NCBI RefSeq assembly: GCF_011947365.2
Contig: NZ_JAAVSH020000001.1
Span: 3,179,598-3,243,597, forward strand
Direction of reading: 5' to 3'
Length of the DNA stretch: 64,000 nt
Source: an endosymbiont of Lamellibrachia barhami
Lineage (GTDB): Bacteria > Pseudomonadota > Gammaproteobacteria > Chromatiales > Chromatiaceae
In this document: piece by piece, positions 20,344 to 31,033 of the stretch
How positions within the stretch are numbered: the stretch's first letter is position 1
Layout: the number at the start of each line of letters is the position of its first letter
Position numbers and translations under genes: made by a program
The notes under the pieces: generated by a model
The model's database searches: none
Seen by the model: only the letters and a program-made list of their open reading frames with translations
Told to the model about the DNA's origin: nothing

Positions 20344-22638
20344 ATGACATTTATTCTGCTCGCCTTTGTCACCGGAACAGCACTCTTCCAACTGCTGCCG
20401 GTGTTGCCTGAGCCTGCCTGGTTCGCCGCTGCTGCAGCGATTCCTCTATTCTGGGTTTCACGTCTTACGAAGCTCTTGTCAGCGCTGCTTGCCGGTGGGT
20501 TTTGGGCCTTTCTCTTTGCCTGGCTCCACCTTTCACAGGCAATGCCACTTTCACTCGAAGGGGAAACCCTCATTGTCACCGGCACTGTTGCCTCTCTCCC
20601 TAAACAGACATCAACCATCAATCGATTTGAGTTTGAGCTGGAGACTGTGCAGTCGAAGCGTGGCCCCGAGTCTCTGCAGGGGCGGCTTCGACTCAACTGG
20701 TATCGTTTTGACGGAGTCTTGCTTCCTGGGCAGCGCTGGCAGTTGCAGGTCAGACTGAAAAGACCAAGAGGATTGCAGAATCCAGCAGGGTTCGGCTATG
20801 AAAAATGGCTCTACAGCCGCAGAATTCGCGCCACAGGTTATGTACTGCATAGCACCGATAACCAATTGATAGGTGAAGCAGATTTCAGCTACATGATCGA
20901 TCGCATACGTCATCGAATCGGCAGTGACATAGAGCACTTGGTAGAGTCGCAAAAGTCATCAGGTCTGATTCGTGCCTTGGCGATTGGTGATCGGGGTGGA
21001 ATCTCCAGCAGTGACTGGGAGGCATTTACCCGAACCGGCACCAACCATCTCATTGCAATCTCCGGACTCCACATCGGCATTGTGGCGGGTCTGATGTTCT
21101 TTCTTGGCCAGTGGTTGTGGCGACAATGGCCGAATTTGATGTTGTGGCTTCCAGCGCCAAAAGCCGGTGCAATAACCGGGTTATTGGGTGGGACGATATA
21201 TGCCATGTTGGCCGGTTTTTCCCTACCCACCCAGCGGGCATTGGTTATGCTCTATCTGGTACTTGGGGCAACGTTGTTTGGGCGCACCCCTGTGATTAGC
21301 CGTTCTTTCAGTATGGCGCTCTTTCTTGTGATCCTGCTCGATCCGGCAGCAACGCTCTCTGCCGGATTTTGGCTCTCCTTCGGGGCGGTTGGTGTGATTC
21401 TGTTATCGGTAACCGGGCGGATCGGACGGCCGACAGGTTGGCGCCAATGGGGTCGAGTTCAATGGGTGGTTGCGCTGGGGCTGGCTCCCTTACTCTTTAT
21501 CCAGTTTGGACGGGCATCTCTGGTCGCCCCCCTGGTCAATCTGCTGCTGGTGCCTTGGTTTACCCTTGTGTTGGTGCCCCTGATACTTTTTGGGTTGCCA
21601 CTATTGAGCTTTCCAGCGGCAGCGGCTATGTGGGCGAAGCTGACGGAACTCTGCGTCACTTATACATTGGTGGCTATCGAATGGGCCGCAGAGATAAGTT
21701 TTGCCGCACTATTTCTACCTGACCAGCCGCTCTGGATCTGGGCTGGGGCGATGGGAGGGGTACTGCTATTTCTCCTGCCTGGAGGCTTGCCGGTGCGCGG
21801 GGCTGGTATATTACTGCTACTGCCCCTGATATTCAGTTCACCGCAGCGTCCACCTCCAGGCGGATTCAGACTCACCCTGCTTGATGTGGGGCAGGGATTG
21901 TCTGCGGTAGTGGAAACCGCACGGCACCAGCTGGTCTATGACACAGGCCCCGCTTTTCCTTCCGGATTCAATACCGCAGAGGCTGCGCTCCTGCCCTATC
22001 TCCACAGCCGGGGTATAGAGCAGATAGACCGACTGGTGGTAAGTAATGGCGATCAGGATCATGCCGGCGGTGTAGCGCCTTTGCTCAAGGGGATAACGGT
22101 GGTGGATCTGATCGGGGGCGAATCCATGGCTGTTCCCAATTTCCGCTACTGCCGTTCCGGTATGTCGTGGCAGTGGGATGGCGTCTCATTCGAGATACTG
22201 CATCCGGATGGGAGTGAAAAATTTCAGACGGGCAATGACGCCTCCTGCGTATTGAGAGTCGCGGGAAGCGGTGGATCATTACTGATTCCCGGTGATGTAG
22301 AGCAACAGGCGGAGAAATGGCTGGTAGAGAGATATGGCCAGGATCTGAAAAGTGATGTTCTGATCGCGCCGCATCACGGCTCTGCGACATCCTCCACCCA
22401 ACCATTTGCCGATAGGGTGAGACCGAAATATGTGCTGTTCCCGACTGGATACCGAAATCGGTTTGGTTTTCCCAAAGCGGATGTCCAGCAGCGCTGGCGT
22501 GACCTGGGGGCAAAGTTGCTCAACAGCGCGGAGGAGGGCGCCATTCAAATTGAATTCCATCCGAAATCCGGACTCGGGAGGCCCTATCGCATTCGTCGGG
22601 AGAGGCGTCACTACTGGAGCACCTCTTGGAATGAGTGA
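20344..22638 (+). CDS. comEC: DNA internalization protein ComEC/Rec2
   Basis: ISGLHIGIVAGL competence domain and C-terminal metallo-beta-lactamase domain (SNGDQDHAGG, APHHGS). Confidence 0.94.
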   Translation: MTFILLAFVTGTALFQLLPVLPEPAWFAAAAAIPLFWVSRLTKLLSALLAGGFWAFLFAWLHLSQAMPLSLEGETLIVTGTVASLPKQTSTINRFEFELETVQSKRGPESLQGRLRLNWYRFDGVLLPGQRWQLQVRLKRPRGLQNPAGFGYEKWLYSRRIRATGYVLHSTDNQLIGEADFSYMIDRIRHRIGSDIEHLVESQKSSGLIRALAIGDRGGISSSDWEAFTRTGTNHLIAISGLHIGIVAGLMFFLGQWLWRQWPNLMLWLPAPKAGAITGLLGGTIYAMLAGFSLPTQRALVMLYLVLGATLFGRTPVISRSFSMALFLVILLDPAATLSAGFWLSFGAVGVILLSVTGRIGRPTGWRQWGRVQWVVALGLAPLLFIQFGRASLVAPLVNLLLVPWFTLVLVPLILFGLPLLSFPAAAAMWAKLTELCVTYTLVAIEWAAEISFAALFLPDQPLWIWAGAMGGVLLFLLPGGLPVRGAGILLLLPLIFSSPQRPPPGGFRLTLLDVGQGLSAVVETARHQLVYDTGPAFPSGFNTAEAALLPYLHSRGIEQIDRLVVSNGDQDHAGGVAPLLKGITVVDLIGGESMAVPNFRYCRSGMSWQWDGVSFEILHPDGSEKFQTGNDASCVLRVAGSGGSLLIPGDVEQQAEKWLVERYGQDLKSDVLIAPHHGSATSSTQPFADRVRPKYVLFPTGYRNRFGFPKADVQQRWRDLGAKLLNSAEEGAIQIEFHPKSGLGRPYRIRRERRHYWSTSWNE

Positions 22639-22710
22639 ACTCGTTCCCTTTCGGAGCCATGCACAGATACAGTATGATTATACGCAGATTCTTTAGAGGC
22701 CCAGACTACA

Positions 22711-23331
22711 GTGTTTGAATTTGTAAAAGCGGGTGGATGGCTCATGATTCCCATCGTTGCCTGTTCCGTCGTCGCCTTGGCGATTGTCCTGGAACGCTTC
22801 TGGTCTCTTCGCCGCAGACGGGTGATGCCTGCCATTTTGATGCAGCAACTTTGGCAGTTGTGTAAAGATGATCAACTCGAACGTGCCGATCTGAAAAAAT
22901 TACGCAAAAGTTCTCCCCTGGGGAGAATTCTTGCCGCCGGCATGGTAAACCGTCACCACTCCAAAGAGGTCATGAAAGAGAGTATTGAAGAGGTGGGGCG
23001 CCAGGTGGTACTGGAGCTTGAACGCTACCTCAACGCCTTGGGTACCATCGCTTCCATTGCGCCACTGCTGGGATTATTGGGTACAGTATTTGGAATGATC
23101 AAAGTGTTCAGCGCCATCGTGACTGCAGGGGTCGGCGATCCGGGCATATTGGCCGGTGGCATTTCCGAAGCACTGATAACCACGGCGGCCGGTCTCTCTG
23201 TTGCCATTCCCAGTCTGATGTTCCATCGCTATTTCACCGGGCTTGTCGATAAACTGGTGCTGGGCATGGAGGAACAGGCGCTGAAACTGGTGGAGGTGAT
23301 CCACGGTGAGCGGGAACGGGTCTCCGGGTGA
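22711..23331 (+). CDS. exbB: MotA/TolQ/ExbB proton channel family protein
   Basis: IASIAPLLGLLGTVFGMIKVF motif; followed by exbD. Confidence 0.9.
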   Translation: MFEFVKAGGWLMIPIVACSVVALAIVLERFWSLRRRRVMPAILMQQLWQLCKDDQLERADLKKLRKSSPLGRILAAGMVNRHHSKEVMKESIEEVGRQVVLELERYLNALGTIASIAPLLGLLGTVFGMIKVFSAIVTAGVGDPGILAGGISEALITTAAGLSVAIPSLMFHRYFTGLVDKLVLGMEEQALKLVEVIHGERERVSG

Positions 23332-23747
23332 ACCTGCGGCCGCACCGAAAAAAAGCCATTGAGGTCGATATCACGCCGTTGATCGACGTGGTTTTCCTGC
23401 TGCTGATCTTCTTCATGGTCTCGACCACCTTCGACCGGGAGACCCAGATTAAGGTTGAGCTGCCGGAAGCTGCCGGAGAAGAGGCGCAGACAGCGGCGGA
23501 TATGCTCGATATCACCATTGACGCGTCGGGTACCTTCTACGTCAATCAGCAGGAAGTCATCAATACCGAGATCGAAACCCTGAAAAAGGCCATCATAAAA
23601 GCCGCAGGGGAGAAGAAAGATCTTCCGGTCATCATCAATGCTGATGCCAAGACGCCCCACCAATCGGTGATGACGGTGATGGATGCAGCAAGCCAGCTCG
23701 GTTTTCTGCACATGACTTTTGCCGCGCATAAGCCGAAGAATCCTTGA
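23328..23747 (+). CDS. exbD: ExbD/TolR family protein
   Basis: ITPLIDVVFLLLIFFMVSTTF. Confidence 0.92.
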   Translation: MNLRPHRKKAIEVDITPLIDVVFLLLIFFMVSTTFDRETQIKVELPEAAGEEAQTAADMLDITIDASGTFYVNQQEVINTEIETLKKAIIKAAGEKKDLPVIINADAKTPHQSVMTVMDAASQLGFLHMTFAAHKPKNP

Positions 23748-24733
23748 AAAACATTGATCACTACTGGGAAGGATGGAACCCCGTCAGTCTGATCCTCCTG
23801 CCTCTCTCTCTGCTCTTCTGTCTGCTGTCATGGTTACGCCGGATCGCCTATCGGATCGGCCTTCTGAGCCGTGAGCGGATATCGGTTCCGGTTATCGTCA
23901 TAGGTAATATCACCGTCGGCGGCACCGGTAAGACTCCGCTGGTCATCTGGCTTGCAGAATGGCTGAAGGGCAGAGGATTGCAGCCAGGCATCATCACCCG
24001 TGGCTATGGTGGCAAGGCGGAGTCCTGGCCGCGTGAGGTTTCGGTCGATAGTAGCGCGTCGGAAGTGGGGGACGAGGCGGTACTGCTCGCACGTCGCTCG
24101 GGATGCCCTGTCTTTGCCGGTCCCAATCGTCCCGACGTGGCCCGTGCGCTGCTTGCGGCACATCCATGTGACCTGATTCTCTCCGACGATGGCTTGCAGC
24201 ACTACGCGCTGCAACGGGATGCAGAGATCGCCGTCATCGACGGGAAAAGAGGCTTCGGAAACGGGCTCTGCCTGCCTGCCGGTCCTCTCCGGGAGCGGCA
24301 ATTCCGGCTCAATCAGGTAGACCTGCTGGTGGTCAATGGTGAGAAACCACTCCGTCACGATGCTTTTCAAATGCGGGTTGAAGGAGAAAAAGCGCTGCTG
24401 CTGGCTGACAGCGACCAGCAGCGAAGTCTGTCGGAGTTCATGGGGCAGCAAGTCGAAGCTATTGCCGCCATTGGCAATCCCGAACGCTTTTTCAGTATGC
24501 TCGAAGCGGCCGGATTGAAGATCAATCGCCATCCCTTTCCGGACCATCACCCGTTTGTGGAAGAAGATCTTTTGCCTTGGCAAAAAAAGACGGTTCTCAT
24601 GACGGAGAAAGATGCGGTAAAGTGCACACCATTCGCGGGAAAAAACCTCTGGTACGTTCCCGCTGACGCGAGGCTCGATGACGGATTCATCCTACAGCTG
24701 ACGCAAATCATCAACAGGTTGTGTAATGGATAA
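23744..24733 (+). CDS. lpxK: Tetraacyldisaccharide 4'-kinase
   Basis: [33 protein letters not shown]. Confidence 0.96.
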   Translation: MKNIDHYWEGWNPVSLILLPLSLLFCLLSWLRRIAYRIGLLSRERISVPVIVIGNITVGGTGKTPLVIWLAEWLKGRGLQPGIITRGYGGKAESWPREVSVDSSASEVGDEAVLLARRSGCPVFAGPNRPDVARALLAAHPCDLILSDDGLQHYALQRDAEIAVIDGKRGFGNGLCLPAGPLRERQFRLNQVDLLVVNGEKPLRHDAFQMRVEGEKALLLADSDQQRSLSEFMGQQVEAIAAIGNPERFFSMLEAAGLKINRHPFPDHHPFVEEDLLPWQKKTVLMTEKDAVKCTPFAGKNLWYVPADARLDDGFILQLTQIINRLCNG

Positions 24734-24914
24734 TAAACTGCTCGATATTCTTGTTTGCCCCCTCTGCAAAGGCAAACTCTACTATGATAAGAAGGCTGCA
24801 GAGCTTATCTGCAGAGCCGATCGGCTGGCGTTCCCGATCCGGGATGACATTCCGGTAATGTTGCAGGATGAAGCGCGCGAACTGGCGGCGGATGAAGAGG
24901 TACCCGAGGGCTAA
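24726..24914 (+). CDS. Trm112 family protein
   Basis: [14 protein letters not shown]...[12 protein letters not shown]. Confidence 0.95.
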   Translation: MDNKLLDILVCPLCKGKLYYDKKAAELICRADRLAFPIRDDIPVMLQDEARELAADEEVPEG

Positions 24915-24919
24915 TCGAT

Positions 24920-25678
24920 ATGGATTTCAAAGTTGTCATTCCTGCACGTTACTCATCGGTTCGTCTGCCGGGAAAACCCCTGCGGGAGATCGCAGGCAAG
25001 CCCATGATCCAGCACGTTTACGAACGAGCCCGGGAAAGTGGTGCTGACGAAGTGGTCATCGCAACAGATGATGAACGCATCAGTCAGACGGCCAAGGCCT
25101 TCGGCGCCGAAGTCTGTATGACCGCCGCGCACCATCGTAGCGGCTCTGACAGGATTGCCGAAGTGGTGGAGCAGTTGCGCTGGGCCGCAGATACCATTGT
25201 GGTAAATCTGCAGGGCGATGAGCCCACCATGCCGGCGTCATTGATCGATCAGGTGGCCGCCGACATGGAGAGTCACGAACCGGCAGGCGTTACCACGCTC
25301 TCGGCACCCATCGAAACCCATGAGATGTTGTTCGATCCTCATGTTGTAAAGGTCGTGACCGATATTGCAGGTTACGCCCTCTATTTCAGCAGGGCGCCGA
25401 TTCCCTGGCACCGGGATGAGTTCCTCGAAGGCAGAGAGTCCCTACCGGCAAGTGTGGCCTTCAGTCGCCATATCGGCCTTTATGCCTATCGTACAGGTTA
25501 CCTGAAGCAGTTTGTCTCCTGGGCCCACGCTCCACTTGAACAGGCGGAATCCCTGGAACAGCTGAGAGTGCTTTGGCACGGTGGGAAGATTCATGTCAGT
25601 CAGGCAATCGAAGCAGCAGGACACGGGGTGGATACCGAAGATGATCTGAAACGTGTGGATGAGATTCTATCCCGGTAG
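24920..25678 (+). CDS. kdsB: CMP-KDO synthetase
   Basis: VIPARYSSVRLPGKPL, VVNLQGDEP. Confidence 0.97.
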   Translation: MDFKVVIPARYSSVRLPGKPLREIAGKPMIQHVYERARESGADEVVIATDDERISQTAKAFGAEVCMTAAHHRSGSDRIAEVVEQLRWAADTIVVNLQGDEPTMPASLIDQVAADMESHEPAGVTTLSAPIETHEMLFDPHVVKVVTDIAGYALYFSRAPIPWHRDEFLEGRESLPASVAFSRHIGLYAYRTGYLKQFVSWAHAPLEQAESLEQLRVLWHGGKIHVSQAIEAAGHGVDTEDDLKRVDEILSR

Positions 25679-25997
25679 GGCGGGGGATTGCTCAATTAAA
25701 GAAAAATCACTCTTTCAGATGCCTTGCACTCAGTGGCTTCAATCTCTTTGGATTGGATTTCCCGCAGCTTTCTGCGAAGCGTTCCTGCAATTTAATACCC
25801 CATCCGCTTGTTGCGGGGATCTTTATCTGGGCCAGCGCTCTACTATTTTACCTGCAGCCACCCATCCAATCAGTCGTCCTTTCATTTAAAAGAAGTAAAT
25901 GCCTATGAGAAGGCGGGGACGTGTACCGAGGTTTCATTACTATGTAGTATGTAAAGTTGGTCCAACTAAATCGTCCGTCGATAATTGGAAATTTTGT

Positions 25998-27401
25998 ATG
26001 CGTAATAAGCTAGCGTGTGCCCTCGCTTTAGCAGGTGTTTTATCTCCGCTTTTGGCTCAGGCTGGACCACAGCAAATGCTGCTGCTCATCGACATGCTCA
26101 AGGAAAACGGGACCTTGACAGAGATCCAGCATCAGCAACTCAAGGCGGCCATGATGACCGAAGATCCCGCACCATCCACAAAACAGCCACTTGCACAACA
26201 AACTCTCCCGCTGCCCGTCTCTGAGCCAGCGGATGTCATGGTCTCTACTCAGGGTGGCAGCGTAAAGGCGGAGTCCTACGACGGCAGATCAAGCTTTCAG
26301 TTCACTGCGCAGATAGCGGCGGATGCCGCCTGGTATGACAGTGATATCACAGATATGGGAAACGCCGCAGAGATTCGGTATGCCCGCATCGGTGCGGAAG
26401 GTACACTTTTCGGTCCCTGGGAATACGAACTGGAGATCGACTTTGCCGGTGAGGATGTCGGTCTGAAAGATGCCTGGCTTGGATACCGCACGCTGGGTGA
26501 CAGCCGTTTCAAGGTTGGCCTGTTCAAAACGCCATTTAGCCTGGAGGAGATGACCCCTTCGGCCCACCAGACATTCATGGAACGCTCATTGATCAACGCC
26601 ATGACGCCGGGACGAAATGTCGGCGTAGGTTTCGAAACCTATGGTGGTCAGTGGAGTCTGGCTGGCAGCATCTTTGGTGAGGGCGCGGATGATGGTGACG
26701 ATCGGCTCGACGACGAAGGATGGGGCGGCAGTCTGCGCGGCACTTGGGCACCTGTTGCAACAGACACCAGGGTCTTACATCTTGGCCTCTCCAGCACTGC
26801 CCGCACCTATGGCGGGGATTCGGATGACGAGGCGGTCTTCCGTATCCGAACTGACCCTGAATCTCATTTGGTCGATTCAAAGAACTACCTGCTGGATACC
26901 AATCAATACGAAACCAAGACATCGAAATACAAGATCCAGCATATGGAGCATACCACCAGCATCGGAGTGGAAGCTGCAATGGTGCAGGGTCCTGTTTCGT
27001 TACAAGGCGAGTTTGTTCGGACCTACGTCAATTCAGAGGACTACATGGAAAGTCTGGATTTCCATGGTTTCTATGTTGCCGGCAGTTGGTTCCTTACCGG
27101 CGAGTCGCGTAACTACGATCACACGCGGGGACGTTTCGGTCGCATTACCCCCTATAGCAACTTTGGCTGGGGAGAAGGCACCGGCGCCTGGGAGATAGCG
27201 CTGCGGTATAGTCATCTCGACCTGGACGATCAGGATATCGAAGGCGGCAGAGAGTGGAATGCCACAGTGGGGGTCAATTGGTACGTCAATCCAAATATCC
27301 GCTTCATGGCCAACTACATCGTTGTCAATTCCGAGCCGGATGCGGCAGGAGAAGAGGATGATCCGCGCATCATTCAGGTTCGTGGCCAATATAATTTCTG
27401 A
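25998..27401 (+). CDS. Porin, OprO/OprP (phosphate-selective porin) family
   Basis: Signal peptide MRNKLACALALAGVLSPLLAQA, FKVGLFKTPFSLEEMTPSAHQTFMERS, C-terminal beta strand ending in F; ORF opens at 25899. Confidence 0.8.
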   Translation: MRNKLACALALAGVLSPLLAQAGPQQMLLLIDMLKENGTLTEIQHQQLKAAMMTEDPAPSTKQPLAQQTLPLPVSEPADVMVSTQGGSVKAESYDGRSSFQFTAQIAADAAWYDSDITDMGNAAEIRYARIGAEGTLFGPWEYELEIDFAGEDVGLKDAWLGYRTLGDSRFKVGLFKTPFSLEEMTPSAHQTFMERSLINAMTPGRNVGVGFETYGGQWSLAGSIFGEGADDGDDRLDDEGWGGSLRGTWAPVATDTRVLHLGLSSTARTYGGDSDDEAVFRIRTDPESHLVDSKNYLLDTNQYETKTSKYKIQHMEHTTSIGVEAAMVQGPVSLQGEFVRTYVNSEDYMESLDFHGFYVAGSWFLTGESRNYDHTRGRFGRITPYSNFGWGEGTGAWEIALRYSHLDLDDQDIEGGREWNATVGVNWYVNPNIRFMANYIVVNSEPDAAGEEDDPRIIQVRGQYNF

Positions 27402-27428
27402 TGCGCATATACCGGATTTGAGGTAAAA

Positions 27429-28367
27429 GTGGCATCAATATTGAGACTCATCAAATGCATCCTGTCAGTGTCGATCATGCTCCATGTCTCCGGCCATGCG
27501 GCCGCTTCAGGTGCAGCAGACCTCCGTGCCCGGACACTGGTGATCGGCAAGGTCAGTGACAGCCCCCGAAAACATTTCACCCGCCTCAAGCCGATGGTCG
27601 AATATGTGGGGAAAAAGATGGCGGACCTCGGCATCACCCGCACCCGGGTTTTAATGGCGAAGAATAATGCGCAGATGATTCGCTATCTCAGGGAAGGGAA
27701 GGTCGACTGGGTGACCGAGACTGTTTTTTCATCACTGGTCTTTCGTGATCAGGCGGGAGCGGAGATCATTCTGCGGAAGTGGAAAAAAGGCGTGCCTGGT
27801 TATCATACGGTTTTTTTTACACGAAAAGAGAGTGATATTCACACCTTGAAGGATCTTCAGGGAAGACGTATTGCTTTAGAGGATCCAGGTTCGACTACAG
27901 CCTTTTTTGTGCCTATGACTATTCTCTTCGGAGAGGGGTTGCAACCGGAAAAACTCAAAACCATCCGTAGCACACCATCGCCGGATAAGGTGGGTTATGG
28001 CTTTGCAGGTGGAGAGATAAACATTGCAACCTGGGTCTATCAAGGGCTTGCAGATGCCGGTGCATATAATGATCTTGACTGGAACACGCCTGATCATACC
28101 CCACCTTCATTCAAAAAAGATCTGCGCATTTTCCATCGAGCTGAAAAAATGCCCAGGGGATTTGAATTGGTTCGTTCCGACCTGGATCCGAAGATCAAAA
28201 TACGTCTCAAGAAAATTCTGCTTGAGATTGGTAAGGATCCTGATGCGGGTGATGTGCTTTTTTCCTATCAACGTACAGCGCGGTTCGACGAGATCGATGA
28301 CGAAACCAACGCCGTATTGGAGGTCGTCAGACAGCAGATGGTTAGATTGGCAGGTAAACTGCATTGA
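27429..28367 (+). CDS. PhnD-like phosphate/phosphonate-type periplasmic substrate-binding protein
   Basis: GKVSDSPRKHFTRLKPMVEYVGKKM, DLQGRRIALEDPGSTTAFFVP. Confidence 0.82.
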   Translation: MASILRLIKCILSVSIMLHVSGHAAASGAADLRARTLVIGKVSDSPRKHFTRLKPMVEYVGKKMADLGITRTRVLMAKNNAQMIRYLREGKVDWVTETVFSSLVFRDQAGAEIILRKWKKGVPGYHTVFFTRKESDIHTLKDLQGRRIALEDPGSTTAFFVPMTILFGEGLQPEKLKTIRSTPSPDKVGYGFAGGEINIATWVYQGLADAGAYNDLDWNTPDHTPPSFKKDLRIFHRAEKMPRGFELVRSDLDPKIKIRLKKILLEIGKDPDAGDVLFSYQRTARFDEIDDETNAVLEVVRQQMVRLAGKLH

Positions 28368-30826
28368 TAGGAACACGTCTTCAGTCCAAATACTCGATGA
28401 TTATGTTCATACTGATCATAGGGGTTGTTTTGGCTGTATCAACGGTGCTTTTCCTGCAGTTCGACGAGGCCTTCGAAGACTATCAGAGCGCAAGTGCCTC
28501 GGCCTTGCAGGAGGTCCATTTTAAACAGTTGGAACACCAGGGACAGATCCTGGCAGAGATCCTTGCACAAAGTCTGGTCAATCCGCTCTATGAACTGGAC
28601 ATGGAAAGTATTGGAATGCTGTTGCGCACCGCCGTCTCTCAGCACGATATTGTCTATGCCATGGTCTACGATGCCCAAGGCAGAATCATCCATGACGGGA
28701 AAGAGACACTTCCCGGATTTGGAAAAACAACCGGGCATCAAATCGTCGAAAAGTCGCTGCAGGAAAAATCGGTAAAGAGCAAGATTGAAGACAATCATCT
28801 GGATCTGGCGACACCAATATTCATCGGCGAGGGTGTTGTGCTCGGCGGCATTCTAATCGGTTTTTCGCTGGAGGAGATGCAGAAAACTCTGGCGCACTCA
28901 AATAAGAGATTGGAATCGATCAGCAGTCACCATAGTCAACGCAACATCTACGCGGTCTTGTTGTTAGGCATCGCTTTAAGTGGAATAGGTATTCTGGCTG
29001 CCACCCTTGTCGCGAACCATCTCACCTCACCTATCGGAAAACTTGCCAGGCTTGCCGAACGTATCGGCGCCCATGACTACCGGGCATCGAGTCAGATCCA
29101 TCGTCCTGATGAAATCGGCGACTTGGCCCATGCATTGGAAAAGATGGGACGGCAACTCGAAAAAACAACCATTTCAAAAGAGTATCTGGACGAGATCCTC
29201 TTCAGCATGAAGGATGCCCTGTTGGTAACGGATCGGCAGGGAATAATCAAAAGGGTAAACCGCGCTTTTTCCAATCTGACAGGCTACAACGAAGATGAGT
29301 TGCTGGAGAGTCCCCTCAGTCTGGTGCTACCGGCAAAGTCCGATCAATTTGAGTGGTATGAACTCATCCTGGAACAGGAGGATGTCAATGCCGAGGATGC
29401 AACCTTTATCCGGCGCGACGGCAGTAGTGTTCCAGTGCTTTTGTCCGCTGCCCAGCTATCCCATTCCCAGCACCATCAAGGCATGGTCTTTGTTGCGCAG
29501 GATATGACAGAACGTCATGCTGCGGCACAACAGATTCACAATCTTGCCTATTTCGATCTGGTTACCGGACTGCCGAACCGGGCGCTTTTTATTGACCGCC
29601 TGAATCAGATGTTGCAGCTGGCTGCACGGGAAAAAAGCCGTCTGGCACTGATGTTTCTTGATCTGGATCGATTCAAAAATATCAATGATACCTTAGGGCA
29701 TCAGGTGGGAGATCGTCTGCTGAAGGCAGTGGCGGAGCGATTTCAGAATGCCAAACGCGCAGCGGATACGGTGGCGCGTTTTGGTGGCGATGAGTTCACG
29801 TTCGTTATCCCGGATATTCACAAGACAGACGATATCATCACCCTGGCGGAAAAGATCCTGGCCCTGTTTCAGCGTCCTTTCCAGATTGATGACTATGAAC
29901 TCTTTGCCGGTACAAGCATCGGTATCAGCATTTTTCCGGATGATGCGGAGAATGCCGAATCGCTGATTCGGCATGCCGATATAGCCATGTACCGCTCGAA
30001 GGAAAAACAGTCCAACGGGTTTGAATTCTACACTGCGGACATGAATATTCGCGCCACCGAGTTTCTGCGGCTCGAACACGGCCTGAGACGCGCATTGGAT
30101 AACGCTGAATTTGAACTTTACTATCAACCACAGATCAATCTCACAAGCGGGAGGGTAGAAGCCGTTGAGGCTCTGCTGCGCTGGAGACAACTGGATGGGT
30201 CGATGCAGTTACCGGACAGCTTCCTTCCTGTTATGGAGGAGACGGGGCTGGTGATTCCCGTCGGCGAGTGGGTGCTGAAAGAGGCCTGCCAACAAATGCT
30301 CCTGTGGCAGAAAACCGGGTTGGCGCCCGATCATATTGCTGTCAACCTTTCTGGCAGACAACTCTCCACTCCAGGGTTGGTCAGATTGATAGACGAGACC
30401 CTGAAACAATCGGGACTCTCCCCTGAATGTCTAATGCTGGAGATTACGGAAAGCAGCCTCATGCAGGATACTGACCGGGCCATTGATCAACTGACTCAAC
30501 TATCGGCGATGGGGATAAAACTTGCTATCGATGACTTCGGAACCGGCTATTCATCGCTGGAACACCTGCAGCGCTTCCCAATCCATGTTCTGAAAATAGA
30601 CCGCAGCTTCGTGCAGAATATGGAGATCAACAAAGACCGGGCCGCCATCGTCACGGCCATCATCAGCCTGGCGAGGATCATGGAGCTGGATGTGGTCGCA
30701 GAAGGGGTGGAGACAGAGCATCAGAAAATGCTACTTGACGAGCTTGGCTGCGATCTGGTTCAGGGTTTCCTGTTTGGCGATGCTGTAGCCGGGTCAGAGA
30801 TCAAATTCAGCAATACCGCATGCTGA
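28364..30826 (+). CDS. Membrane HAMP-PAS-GGDEF-EAL protein (c-di-GMP turnover)
   Basis: Two TM segments, HAMP, PAS, ARFGGDEF, VEALLRW, DDFGTGYSSL; TTG start overlaps upstream stop (alternative ATG at 28397). Confidence 0.93.
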   Translation: MIGTRLQSKYSMIMFILIIGVVLAVSTVLFLQFDEAFEDYQSASASALQEVHFKQLEHQGQILAEILAQSLVNPLYELDMESIGMLLRTAVSQHDIVYAMVYDAQGRIIHDGKETLPGFGKTTGHQIVEKSLQEKSVKSKIEDNHLDLATPIFIGEGVVLGGILIGFSLEEMQKTLAHSNKRLESISSHHSQRNIYAVLLLGIALSGIGILAATLVANHLTSPIGKLARLAERIGAHDYRASSQIHRPDEIGDLAHALEKMGRQLEKTTISKEYLDEILFSMKDALLVTDRQGIIKRVNRAFSNLTGYNEDELLESPLSLVLPAKSDQFEWYELILEQEDVNAEDATFIRRDGSSVPVLLSAAQLSHSQHHQGMVFVAQDMTERHAAAQQIHNLAYFDLVTGLPNRALFIDRLNQMLQLAAREKSRLALMFLDLDRFKNINDTLGHQVGDRLLKAVAERFQNAKRAADTVARFGGDEFTFVIPDIHKTDDIITLAEKILALFQRPFQIDDYELFAGTSIGISIFPDDAENAESLIRHADIAMYRSKEKQSNGFEFYTADMNIRATEFLRLEHGLRRALDNAEFELYYQPQINLTSGRVEAVEALLRWRQLDGSMQLPDSFLPVMEETGLVIPVGEWVLKEACQQMLLWQKTGLAPDHIAVNLSGRQLSTPGLVRLIDETLKQSGLSPECLMLEITESSLMQDTDRAIDQLTQLSAMGIKLAIDDFGTGYSSLEHLQRFPIHVLKIDRSFVQNMEINKDRAAIVTAIISLARIMELDVVAEGVETEHQKMLLDELGCDLVQGFLFGDAVAGSEIKFSNTAC

Positions 30827-31033
30827 ATTACCAGGGAAAATCACGGACTATTTTGTTTCGTCCTGAGTACCGTATAGGCTCAGCGCCTCGCCGCGTGAGT
30901 GTGGCTTTTACCACGATAGGGCCGGTTCTTTCGAGTTCGCCAGGATTATTGGCAAATCACTGCTTCAATGGTTTCTGCCCGGCAGGGGGAGTGGTAGAAT
31001 CCGAGCGGTTTTATACTTCTCAGGGGAGTCACC

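Noticed and set aside
22711-23747. ExbBD pair as a second Tol system
   Set aside because: Ordinary exbBD between comEC and lpxK, a common arrangement
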